NCBI GenBank assembly: GCA_945829425.1
Contig: CALZUQ010000021.1
Coordinates: forward strand, 1-45,663
From: an uncultured bacterium
Lineage (GTDB): Bacteria > Bacteroidota > Bacteroidia > Bacteroidales > Bacteroidaceae
DNA length: 45,663 bases
Reading direction: 5' to 3'
This document shows, piece after piece, positions 26,643 through 33,376 of the stretch. The translations under genes were made by a program, and so were the position numbers. The notes under the pieces were generated by a model. It saw nothing but the letters and a program-made list of their open reading frames with translations. It was not told where the DNA came from and did no database searches. The stretch's first letter is position 1, and each line of letters begins with the position of its first letter.

Positions 26643-26668
26643 GATACATCTCTTACCAAGAGATGAAG
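26643..26668. repeat. Right inverted repeat of the invertible segment
   Basis: The exact inverted copy of 26432-26457, with the same internal 8-bp dyad around GGT/ACC. It lies 368 bp upstream of the upxY start. Confidence 0.9.
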
Positions 26669-26923
26669 ATAATTGGAGACAACAAAAAAGTGTAGAATTT
26701 AATAAAAACGGAATGTAAGGTTAAGATGAAATCGCAAGTTGACAGAAAGTTTGACTCCAGGAGCCAGCTTTTACATACTATATGCGTAACTGCTTGTTTC
26801 TCAGATAAAAAGAGGAACAGGCAGGAATAAAAGAAGTGCTCTTACCTTCCATTTTTACCCCTCCAAGGCTATTTGATAAAGCCCATAGAACTTAGCTTAG
26901 AGCTTAGAGATTTTTCCATTTAC

Positions 26924-27024
26924 GTTAAGGTTAAAGTTAAGGTTAAGGTCAAGGTTAAGGTCAAGGTTAAGGTCAATAACAAGTTAAGGTCAAGGTTAAG
27001 GTTAAGGTCAAGGTTAAGGTTAAA
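26924..27024. repeat. Hexanucleotide tract (GTTAAG/GTCAAG)
   Basis: About 17 hexamers of GTTAAG, GTCAAG or GTTAAA, interrupted once by AATAACAA-type sequence at 26976-26982. It lies between the invertible promoter and upxY and ends 11 bp before the start codon, so it forms the end of the upxY leader. It has no stop codons in one frame and would read as repeated Lys-Val. Confidence 0.9.
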
Positions 27025-27035
27025 GTTGATTCCCC

Positions 27036-27584
27036 ATGACTACAGAAGACCGTTGGTATGTGTTGCGCGACTTGGCACGTCCAAACGCCAAGAATCCCGC
27101 CTACAAGCAACTGCAAGCGATGCCCGAAATGGCAGACTGCGTCTTCATACCCATGAAGCAACGTATCTTCATGGAGTTTGGGAAGCGTGTGGTGCGCTTC
27201 GTCCCTTTCATGCCCGACCTTGTCTTTGTCCATAAGACCAAGGAAGAACTCGACCCCATCGTCAGCGAAATGTCGTTGTTGCAGTATCGCTATGTACGTG
27301 GCGGCAAGCAGTATGAGGCGATGAGTGTGCGGGCAAAGGATTTTGAAAAGTTCAAGGAAGCCGTCGAGCAGACCGACAATGTGGAATATTTCAGTTACGA
27401 CGAAGTCTCACCCCGTCTCTACGGCAAACATATTCGCATCATCGGTGGCCGTCTCAACGGCTTCGAGGGCCGTCTGATGAGCAAACGAGGCAGCAAGTTC
27501 AAGCGTCTTCTCATCGACCTTCAGGAATGTAATCTCTCCGCCGCCATTCAGGTGGAATCGGAATATATCCAACTGCTGAAATGA
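27036..27584 (+). CDS. UpxY-type NusG-like transcription antiterminator
   Basis: 182 aa. The NusG N-terminal (NGN) domain begins RWYVLRDLARPNAKNPAYKQL and includes VFIPMKQRIFMEFGKRVVRFVPFMPDLVFVHK. A KOW-like C-terminal part reads GKHIRIIGGRLNGFEGRLMSKRGSKFKRLLIDL. UpxY proteins are encoded at the start of capsular or surface polysaccharide loci in Bacteroides and help RNA polymerase elongate through the long operon. Here the gene lies behind an invertible promoter, but the first polysaccharide gene is about 8.8 kb downstream, with minus-strand and defence genes between. Either the locus was interrupted by insertions or this UpxY now acts in another way. Confidence 0.93.
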   Translation: MTTEDRWYVLRDLARPNAKNPAYKQLQAMPEMADCVFIPMKQRIFMEFGKRVVRFVPFMPDLVFVHKTKEELDPIVSEMSLLQYRYVRGGKQYEAMSVRAKDFEKFKEAVEQTDNVEYFSYDEVSPRLYGKHIRIIGGRLNGFEGRLMSKRGSKFKRLLIDLQECNLSAAIQVESEYIQLLK

Positions 27585-27590
27585 TTATAA

Positions 27591-27745
27591 TGAACGCAAA
27601 TTGCCGCAAATGTTCCGCAAATTAAAGAAGATATTTTTTTACGTCAATTATTCGCTCATTTCATATTTTTCTTTGGTGCTCATCAGTTTCACAGTCACGG
27701 TTAATTTACGATAATTCACGGCTAATTTACGATAATTCGCGTTCA
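27591..27745. repeat. TGAACGC...GCGTTCA element 3 (long form)
   Basis: 155 bp, starting 6 bp after the upxY stop. It has the usual ends plus a middle insert (TTATTCGCTCATTTC... to CAGTCACGGTTAA) shared with element 4. Confidence 0.75.
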
Positions 27746-27783
27746 AAAAACAGTTAAGGTCAAGGTTAAATCTTTGAGAGTAA

Positions 27784-27917
27784 TGAACGCAAATCACCGC
27801 AAATGTTCCGCAAATTAAAGAAAATATTTTTTTACGTCAATTATTCGCTCATTTCATATTTTTCTTTGGTGCTCATCAGTTTCACAGTCACGGTTAATTC
27901 ACGGCAATTTACGTTCA
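27784..27917. repeat. TGAACGC element 4 (long form, decayed right end)
   Basis: Nearly identical to the first 110 bp of element 3, including its middle insert. The right end is altered to ACGTTCA. It ends 10 bp from the smalltalk stop codon. Confidence 0.7.
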
Positions 27918-27926
27918 GATAAACAC

Positions 27927-28025
27927 TTAGAACATCTGCGAGGCAGCGCCACCCGCTGCGCCCGTCAGGATCAGTTCAATCACACGGATTATGTAGAGCA
28001 CGATGCTCTTCCAGTCTTTCTTCAT
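27927..28025 (-). CDS. Smalltalk protein, 32 aa
   Basis: The minus strand encodes MKKDWKSIVLYIIRVIEL and continues ILTGAAGGAASQMF before TAA. This matches the very small Bacteroidales family named smalltalk protein: a short charged N-terminus, one hydrophobic helix and a Gly/Ala-rich tail. It is probably membrane-associated; its role is unknown. It lies 103 bp downstream of the HU-like gene on the same strand, the pairing usually seen for this family. Confidence 0.85.
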   Translation of the reverse strand: MKKDWKSIVLYIIRVIELILTGAAGGAASQMF

Positions 28026-28078
28026 ACTCGTTGTCTTTAGATAGATGAACATTATAAACTTCATGGGTCTTGAGTTAT

Positions 28079-28103
28079 CCACGGAAGGACGTGCCCTCCG
28101 TGG
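28079..28103. terminator. Hairpin between the HU-like and smalltalk genes
   Basis: CCACGGAAGG and CCCTCCGTGG pair over nine of ten positions around ACGTG. There is no strong T run, so it may be an mRNA stem rather than a terminator. Confidence 0.4.
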
Positions 28104-28128
28104 AATTAGTCACTTACTCGAATGCAGG

Positions 28129-28695
28129 TCATTCGTTGTCAGGCATCTCGCCGCCGCCAGTATCCGTACCGCTGTCCTCACCGCCCGTAGGCGTGTTGTC
28201 AGGGTCGGTAGGGTCCTCAGGCGTATTGCCAGCAGAGCCGCCCTCAGAAGGAGTTGTGTTTCCCGACTCATCAGCAGAAACACCCTCCCCATACTTCACG
28301 AGAGTCACCTTCTCGGGAAGGAGGTTGTAGATGCGCGTGCCGTTGTGCATCGTGTAGGAAGGACGGAAGGCAGGCATCAGACTGTCAACAATCTTACCCG
28401 TCGCCATCTTCATGTCATCCACGCTGTGCGAGATCATGAAGCGGATGGTCAGCGTGCCGAAGCCAAGCAGCTCCACGTCATAACCCTTCTTCAGGTTCTC
28501 CTTCACGTAGTAGGCATAGCGGTCAAGCACAGCCTTCACGTCAGCCGGCGTTGCCGTACACTCGGTAGAGATTTGCTTCGCCACCTCGTCGGTGGTCAGC
28601 AGTCCATAACTCACGGGACTCACGGTATAAACCGTTTCACCCTTGCGCTCGCCAGTAGGAATGGTCTTGGCAACAACTTTATATGCTTTACTCAT
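28129..28695 (-). CDS. HU-like DNA-binding protein with acidic tail
   Basis: 188 aa. The frame is open further upstream, but ATG 28695 (MSKAYKVVAKTIPTGERKG) is the family-like start. Residues about 1-130 form an HU/IHF-like domain: VSYGLLTTDEVAKQISTECTATPADVKAVLDRYAYYVKENLKKGYDVELLGFGTLTIRF is the helix-helix-strand core. The last 45 residues are a low-complexity Asp/Gly/Thr/Pro tail (EDPTDPDNTPTGGEDSGTDTGGGE). Many Bacteroidales genomes carry several such proteins, often next to smalltalk genes, with unknown targets. It runs opposite to upxY and the SIR2 unit. A candidate promoter lies at 29083-29113, which would give a leader of about 380 nt containing two palindromic elements. Confidence 0.87.
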   Translation of the reverse strand: MSKAYKVVAKTIPTGERKGETVYTVSPVSYGLLTTDEVAKQISTECTATPADVKAVLDRYAYYVKENLKKGYDVELLGFGTLTIRFMISHSVDDMKMATGKIVDSLMPAFRPSYTMHNGTRIYNLLPEKVTLVKYGEGVSADESGNTTPSEGGSAGNTPEDPTDPDNTPTGGEDSGTDTGGGEMPDNE

Positions 28696-28796
28696 AACAA
28701 TCGCCCATCGCCGGTATGGGACTTGGTATTTACAGGGCACGTGTCCTGCCCGGCAGGAGTTAAACAATAAAAAATAATAATATATGGTTTTGGTGT

Positions 28797-28885
28797 TGAA
28801 CGCAAATCTCCGCAAATGTTCCGTAAATTAAAGAAAATTTTGTTTTCACGTCAATTCACGGCTAATTCACGAAAATTCGCGTTCA
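28797..28885. repeat. TGAACGC...GCGTTCA element 5
   Basis: 89 bp with intact inverted ends (TTGAACGCAAA... to ATTCGCGTTCA), located upstream of the HU-like gene. Confidence 0.75.
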
Positions 28886-28906
28886 TGAAAATTAGTTGTT
28901 TAGAGT

Positions 28907-28995
28907 TGAACGCAAATCACCGCAAATGTTCCGCAAATTAAAGAAACTTTTGTTTTCACGTCAATTTACGGCTAATTCACGATAATTCGCGTTCA
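28907..28995. repeat. TGAACGC...GCGTTCA element 6
   Basis: 89 bp, a near copy of element 5, separated from it by 21 bp. Confidence 0.75.
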
Positions 28996-29082
28996 AAAAA
29001 ACAAGTTGTTCAACGTTGTCACTGTTGTCGTCAATATTTCAAAGACCTCATGTCATCAGGTGGTTGTTTCCTTTTGACGATG

Positions 29083-29113
29083 CAAAGTTACAACATTTGA
29101 CCAGCGTTTTCAA
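29083..29113 (-). promoter_or_regulatory. Candidate promoter facing the HU-like gene
   Basis: On the minus strand, TTG (29111-29113), a 20-bp spacer and TAACTTTG (29083-29090). The next gene in that direction starts at 28695, and transcription would cross elements 6 and 5. Confidence 0.45.
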
Positions 29114-29203
29114 GCATATTCATTCCCGTTCAAAAATTGTTCAGAAACAGTGGAATCCACGCACTTCTCGTTCACTCCCGTTCATCACCGTTCAAAGGTT
29201 CTA

Positions 29204-29309
29204 TGGACGTACGTCCAAGCACCCTTAGGACGTACGTCCTTACCCCCTAACGCCGTACGTCCATAGACCCTTTGAACGTACGTCCATAGCACCCCTGGTC
29301 GTACGACCA
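29204..29309. promoter_or_regulatory. Five GTAC-centred palindromes with exact 23-bp period
   Basis: Palindrome centres fall at 29210.5, 29233.5, 29256.5, 29279.5 and 29302.5. Units 1 and 2 are perfect 14-bp palindromes (TGGACGTACGTCCA, AGGACGTACGTCCT). Units 3 and 4 keep CGTACGTCCATAG with a decayed left half, and unit 5 is TGGTCGTACGACCA. The array ends 16 bp before the first gene of the SIR2 unit. It looks like an operator array or iterons; the binding protein is unknown. Confidence 0.85.
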
Positions 29310-29325
29310 TAAAATTCCGATAAAA

Positions 29326-29733
29326 ATGACAGACGAAAAGGCCACGATAAACATCAATATCCATGGCGGCAACAACCAGATATTGCCCAACGCCACCCAT
29401 GCCGAGCAGCACTTCCACTACCACACCACGGCAGTGGCAGAGCTAACCTCGCGCACGCGTATATATAATAATGTGGAGATAGACTCCGACTATATCGACA
29501 AGCTCCGCCGGTGCTGCACCGCCTCCGACCTCGCCAAGGTCGTGGGTGAGATGGTGCGCGACGAGTCCATCCCCTACCTCGACAGTGTCCTCGCCGTCAA
29601 GGCAGAGTTCTTCACCCGCCTCCTCCCGTTCTGCCCGAACCTTAAAAAAGGCATCTCCGATAGCAATCTCCGTGCGCAGATAAACAACGAGCTTGCCACA
29701 AAACCTAAAATACCTTATGGACAGCAATACTGA
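29326..29733 (+). CDS. Partner protein of the SIR2 unit, 135 aa
   Basis: The N-terminus ININIHGGNNQILPNATHAE (about residues 8-27) is nearly repeated at the start of the next protein (DIHGGNNQIVPNATHAVQ). The rest is helical and unassigned (SDYIDKLRRCCTASDLAKVVGEMVRDESIPYLDSVLAVKAEFF). It overlaps the SIR2 gene start by 17 nt, so translation is probably coupled. Short Gly/Asn-rich motifs shared by neighbouring genes resemble the amyloid-signalling or effector-assembly motifs of bacterial immune modules; that comparison is inference. The gene lies directly behind the 23-bp palindrome array. It could be a sensor, inhibitor or adaptor for the SIR2 protein. Confidence 0.75.
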   Translation: MTDEKATININIHGGNNQILPNATHAEQHFHYHTTAVAELTSRTRIYNNVEIDSDYIDKLRRCCTASDLAKVVGEMVRDESIPYLDSVLAVKAEFFTRLLPFCPNLKKGISDSNLRAQINNELATKPKIPYGQQY

Positions 29734-31135
29734 TATCCACGGCGGCAACAACCAGATAGTGCCCAACGCCACCCACGCCGTCCAAAACATCTACTTTAAC
29801 AACGGCGATGAAGGAGATGCAGTGTCCCACTGCGCCAGAACCCTTGTCATCCTTGGTGCCGGAGCCGATGCCTCAATGGGGCTTCCAGCCTCCTCCCAGC
29901 TCATCCCCGGCATAGTCGATTGGCTCGAAACCGATGAAGGCAAGGCTGTCGATGATGCCTTGCGCAAGCAGCTCAAACGTCTCACCTTCCGTTTCGACAA
30001 GTTTGTCGATGATGCCATCGACCGCCTTGCCAAGGACCTCGACCGTGAGCGCGACACCATCTGCCGCAACGTCCGCGAGGAGCTGGAGCACAACCCCGGC
30101 CTCGACGACTCTCACCGTAAGATGGGCAACCTCATCGTCCGCATCTTCCAGAAGATAACCGACGTAAAGCAGGGTGCCGCCATCGACGAGGAGACCGAGG
30201 AACTCATCCGTGAGGTTACGGGCATGGAACCCACCGACCATACCATCATCGACTTCACCAAGCTCAACTACACCGACACCTTTAAGACCATCATCACCCA
30301 CATCCTCCGCTCCTCGCTCCACGACTCCGCCAACCCCATCCTGCGCCATGTCTATAAGAACCTCCTGGACATCGAGCAGCTCATGGCACAGTACTTCTAC
30401 GGCTTCTTCACAAACAAGCAGGGGCAGATAAAGACCTACCTCTATATCGCCTGGACGCTGTGGGCGTATCTGATTTATCGGGAATACAACCTTGACCTTA
30501 ACCTTAACCTTAACTCGCGGTCGGTTTACGGTCAACTGAGGGGAAAAGACGATATACAGGTGGTGACCTTCAACTACACCACCCTTGCCGCCACGGCATC
30601 CCCCACCGCCCTCTACTTCAACGGCAATCTCACCGACTATGTGGATATAGAGAACAAGAATGACCTGCACATCGACGACATCCACTCCCTCGACCTCACG
30701 GAGTTCTTCCGCAATCGGCTGCCGCAGGAGATGAGCATCGAAGGCGACCGCATCGCCATCCCCGTCCCCTCGTTCATGCCGCCCCTGAAGCTGAAGCCCG
30801 TCATCTCCGACCGCTACATCACCACCTGGTACCGCACGTCCGAAGCCATTCGCCGGGCAGAGCGCATCCTCATCCTCGGCCACAGCATCCATGCTGCCGA
30901 AAGTTTCTTCTGCGATATGGTGCGCAGCAACCGCCGGGCAGAGATCACCCTCATAGACCGCGACATGGACAACGTGTGCCGTAACCTCTGCAACACCCTC
31001 CAGCTCTCGCCCAACCGCTACACCACCCTCACAGTCCAGGACCATCCCGCCCGCAAGTACGACAACCGCATCACGGTGGTGCAAGCCGATTTGAACGACA
31101 TCGACCTAAGTCCGTGGTTAGAAAGTCAAGGTTAA
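29717..31135 (+). CDS. SIR2-like protein, putative NAD-consuming defence effector
   Basis: 472 aa from ATG 29717 (MDSNTDIHGGNNQIVPN), chosen because the shared motif starts there. After the N-terminal tag, TLVILGAGADASMGLP (residues 42-57) is the SIR2 nucleotide-binding signature. VVTFNYTTLAA matches the conserved TNYD region, YFNGNL sits where SIR2 proteins usually have HG (the His appears to be Asn here), and ILILGHSIHAAESFF is the C-terminal cofactor motif. SIR2 domains in systems such as Thoeris deplete NAD+ during phage attack. Residues 258-266 (NLDLNLNLN) are encoded by the island's hexamer repeat, and the stop codon lies in another hexamer tract. Confidence 0.82.
   Translation: MDSNTDIHGGNNQIVPNATHAVQNIYFNNGDEGDAVSHCARTLVILGAGADASMGLPASSQLIPGIVDWLETDEGKAVDDALRKQLKRLTFRFDKFVDDAIDRLAKDLDRERDTICRNVREELEHNPGLDDSHRKMGNLIVRIFQKITDVKQGAAIDEETEELIREVTGMEPTDHTIIDFTKLNYTDTFKTIITHILRSSLHDSANPILRHVYKNLLDIEQLMAQYFYGFFTNKQGQIKTYLYIAWTLWAYLIYREYNLDLNLNLNSRSVYGQLRGKDDIQVVTFNYTTLAATASPTALYFNGNLTDYVDIENKNDLHIDDIHSLDLTEFFRNRLPQEMSIEGDRIAIPVPSFMPPLKLKPVISDRYITTWYRTSEAIRRAERILILGHSIHAAESFFCDMVRSNRRAEITLIDRDMDNVCRNLCNTLQLSPNRYTTLTVQDHPARKYDNRITVVQADLNDIDLSPWLESQG
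30488..30514. repeat. Hexamer tract inside the SIR2 gene
   Basis: AAC followed by CTTGAC and three CTTAAC units, the reverse complement of the intergenic GTCAAG/GTTAAG hexamers. It adds Asn/Asp-Leu repeats in frame at residues 258-266. Confidence 0.85.
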
Positions 31136-31186
31136 GGTTAAGGTTTTATTGGTTTCAAGTTTCAAAGTTAAGGTCAAGGTTAAGGT
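31122..31186. repeat. Hexamer tracts at the 3' end of the SIR2 gene
   Basis: GTCAAG and GTTAAG units at 31125-31145 and again at 31167-31187, separated by TTTCAAG-type sequence. The SIR2 stop codon TAA is part of the first tract. Confidence 0.8.
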
Positions 31187-31221
31187 TGAATTTGCAAATT
31201 CGCACATTTTTCCCGATTTTC

Positions 31222-31252
31222 TTGCAAATCTCAGAATAAATATGTATCTTTG
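31222..31252 (+). promoter_or_regulatory. Promoter of the 31300-32006 unit
   Basis: TTG (31222-31224), a 20-bp spacer and TATCTTTG (31245-31252), 47 bp upstream of the start at 31300. Confidence 0.7.
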
Positions 31253-31299
31253 TCGCCAAAATATTGTTTGAAGCGATACTATATATAAAATATAAGGAT

Positions 31300-31536
31300 A
31301 TGCACCAGTTGAATATAAATACCAAGGCCTCTATTAACCGTACGGTCGGACTTGATTTTGAGAGGTTGCAAAAGATGAGCGCAGAAGAAATTGATGCGTT
31401 CATCGAAAATCGCATTGGCAAAAGGCTTAGGCCTGCCAAGGCATTAAAGGGCATGATAAGCAGAGGGTCGGTATTCTTGTTTGGAAATAGGCTCGTTTCA
31501 TCTGATTATATCGACAGAAGACTCTCTAAGATTTAA
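31300..31536 (+). CDS. Small hypothetical protein, 78 aa
   Basis: The frame is open from 31264, but ATG 31300 has AAGGA 5 nt upstream and lies a normal distance behind the promoter. The sequence HQLNINTKASINRTVGLDFERLQKMSAEEIDAFIENRIGKRLRP is polar and helical; SRGSVFLFGNRLVSSDYIDRRLSKI ends it. No family recognised. It precedes another unknown gene by 11 bp, and the size relation and tight spacing would fit a toxin-antitoxin or regulator-effector pair. This is a guess from layout only. Confidence 0.65.
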   Translation: MHQLNINTKASINRTVGLDFERLQKMSAEEIDAFIENRIGKRLRPAKALKGMISRGSVFLFGNRLVSSDYIDRRLSKI

Positions 31537-31547
31537 AAATCTCCATT

Positions 31548-32006
31548 ATGGACAAAAGGATAGTTGGTCTTTACAAAGATTACAATAGTGTAATAAAACC
31601 TCTTATAGCAGAAGTGGAGGCAAGGACAGAACAGTTTCCGCTTCCGCTTTTCAATGAGATACGCGCCCTTCATGACCATATATCTCGATGCTATTCCGAA
31701 GAGGCGACAAACGACTCTATTGAAGAAGAAGTCGTAAAAGCCCAGCGCCATAGTCTTAGAATAATGCTTGACTGTTACAAATATTTGAACCTTACTTTGC
31801 ATGATGAAGTGATATTGTTTGAGCGCGAAACCAAGCATATTGACCTTACTGTTTTGCAAAATGGGACATTTTACCCTAAATATAAGGAGATGAGGTCAAA
31901 TGCCATTAAACTACAACCCATACAAATATATTTCGCAATATTTTTTCGCGAAGCAAGCGGTTTCTGCATGATATCTATAGTTGACAAAAACCATAAAAAC
32001 CCTTGA
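31548..32006 (+). CDS. Hypothetical helical protein, 152 aa
   Basis: Begins DKRIVGLYKDYNSVIKPLIAEVEARTEQFPLPLFNEIRALHDHISRCY and continues with long amphipathic helices (EEEVVKAQRHSLRIMLDCYKYLNLTLHDEVILFERE). The histidines and arginines in RALHDHISR recall all-helical HEPN-like proteins, but no R-x4-6-H motif of that family is clear. The last 40 residues (IYFAIFFREASGFCMISI) are more hydrophobic. It follows the 78-aa gene by 11 bp under a common promoter. Function unknown. Confidence 0.65.
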   Translation: MDKRIVGLYKDYNSVIKPLIAEVEARTEQFPLPLFNEIRALHDHISRCYSEEATNDSIEEEVVKAQRHSLRIMLDCYKYLNLTLHDEVILFERETKHIDLTVLQNGTFYPKYKEMRSNAIKLQPIQIYFAIFFREASGFCMISIVDKNHKNP

Positions 32007-32745
32007 TTGCAATGCTGATACTCTTCAAGTATCTTCTATGCTGAACCAGAAACAATTTCCTTGTGAATCCTATTGGCTTCCCAGACAAATTGCGTCTTCT
32101 TCATCATCCGTCCTTCGGACTCTGCATTGCAACCAAGCCATAAACAGAAAAAACATTCCTATACCATAACAATGGTAGCTTTACGGTTTATCACTCTATT
32201 CACTATGTTTGTTTTTACGGTTTATCGCTCCAGATGTGTTTCACCCAAGGGGTTGGAGGTAATGAGCAAGAGAATGCGGGAAGCCTGCTTACCAGCAGAC
32301 TCATGACCATTACCGCCAAAGGACTCGAAGAGTACGAAAACGCATCAGGAGTGTTTTTCCGGTTTTTGTCACCACCTCCGTGTCTCTCCGTGTCCTCCGT
32401 TGAAGATCTTTTATCCACAGAACACACTGTTTTTCCGCATCGCGAGCGGTTTATTTGTCTTGACATACCTCACCAAGTATCTAAACATACTTTGCTATTT
32501 ATCTTTAGATACTTTGCCATTTATGTTGACATACTTTACGGGTGTTTTCTTAGTGATGTCAGAACCTGCCCCCTGACCTGCGACAACTTTCCCGCATCAC
32601 AGGTATAAGCCTTGATATCGAAATGCTGAATGTGAACACCAGGCACTGGATGTCGTTCATCGAACACCAGTTCGTGAACGGAGCTTGTCCCCCTGTTCAA
32701 TGTTCATGTTCATTCATTCATCATCTGGTAAAAAATAGGGAAAAG
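32007..32745. other. Gene-poor stretch with repeats and a possible gene relic
   Basis: No intact gene was found over 739 bp. It holds an ACGGTTTATC repeat (about 32174 and 32218), a CCGTGTCC/GAACACAC element (32377-32430) and ATACTTTG repeats (32480-32550). A short open segment at about 32564-32700 (NLPPDLRQLSRITGISLDIEMLN...) looks like the remains of a gene, but I cannot name it. Confidence 0.5.
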
Positions 32746-32777
32746 TTTGGTGGTTTCGGGAAATTGTTGTATTTTTG
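32746..32777 (+). promoter_or_regulatory. Promoter of the Panacea-type pair
   Basis: TTTG (32746-32749), a 20-bp spacer and TATTTTTG (32770-32777), 34 bp before the start at 32812. Full consensus match. Confidence 0.75.
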
Positions 32778-32811
32778 CAACGTTAATTTTTCATTTATTG
32801 TCCATTGATTT

Positions 32812-33372
32812 ATGACTAAGGAAGATATTTTGAAATTGAAGGCTGTTGTCTTATACATATTAGACAAGAGTGGCGAGATGGATTTTATTCATCTCTTTAA
32901 GATTCTGTATTTTGCTGAACGAAAGCAGTATTCAGAATATGGACAGCATTTGGTGCATGATACATTCTGTGCATTAGAACGTGGTCCCGTTCCCTCTTTG
33001 CTTTATGACGTGGCAAAGAAGGTTGTGGGCATGAAATATAATCACCATCAAAATATGGAATTGATTTCTGATGCCCTCTCTTCTGGAAGTGGCGAGTGTC
33101 ATTATATGCTTAAGGCAGTTGAAAAGCCAGATATGGAAGAGCTGAGCGATGCTGAAGTAGAAGCAATAGATAATGCATACAATGAGAATGTAAACAAGAA
33201 CATATATCAGCTCTCGTCTGATTCTCATGACTTGGCATGGAATGAGGCTTGGGACAGGAGTCATAACTCGCATATGGACTCCCTTATGATTGCCAAAGCT
33301 GGCGGAGCATCAGACGATTTCATTGCTTATTTAAGGGAATGTGAGGCTTTGGATTCATTCATAAAAGGATAA
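32812..33372 (+). CDS. Panacea (SocA-like, DUF4065) antitoxin candidate
   Basis: 186 aa. The N-terminal part fits the Panacea domain: LKAVVLYILDKSGEMDFIHLFKILYFAERKQYSEYGQHLVHDTFCALERGPVPSLLYDVAKK, with the L-KLLYFA-like helix and the GPVP motif. The C-terminal third is acidic (ELSDAEVEAIDNAYNENV). Panacea proteins neutralise a range of toxins through direct contact. The next gene starts 4 bp after its stop and would be the toxin. A consensus promoter stands upstream. The position in an accessory island full of defence genes agrees with a mobile toxin-antitoxin pair. Confidence 0.8.
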   Translation: MTKEDILKLKAVVLYILDKSGEMDFIHLFKILYFAERKQYSEYGQHLVHDTFCALERGPVPSLLYDVAKKVVGMKYNHHQNMELISDALSSGSGECHYMLKAVEKPDMEELSDAEVEAIDNAYNENVNKNIYQLSSDSHDLAWNEAWDRSHNSHMDSLMIAKAGGASDDFIAYLRECEALDSFIKG

Positions 33373-33376
33373 TTAT

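Larger units (their letters stand above)
26432..26668. promoter_or_regulatory. Invertible promoter segment (237 bp)
   Basis: Two perfect 26-bp inverted repeats (26432-26457 and 26643-26668) enclose 185 bp. Inside is a full consensus promoter directed left (26468-26499). Inversion would place it at about 26601-26632, directed right toward upxY, with no other canonical promoter visible up to 27036. This is the layout of phase-variable polysaccharide promoters in Bacteroides, and the sequenced orientation reads as OFF. A second TATCTTTG (26512-26519, plus strand) has no proper -33 element. Confidence 0.85.

Noticed and set aside
26873..27235. Open frame with repeated Lys-Val before upxY
   Set aside because: It is a translation of the hexamer tract and then the wrong frame of upxY.
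29204..29309. CRISPR array
   Set aside because: Units are 23 bp with almost no unique spacer, and no cas genes are nearby.
29873..31084. Long (403-codon) minus-strand open frame
   Set aside because: It is antisense to the SIR2 gene, shows no domain and only reflects the GC-rich third positions of the real gene.
32234..32608. Open frame of 124 codons
   Set aside because: It crosses two repeat elements, has no ribosome-binding site or domain, and its sequence resembles a relic at most.
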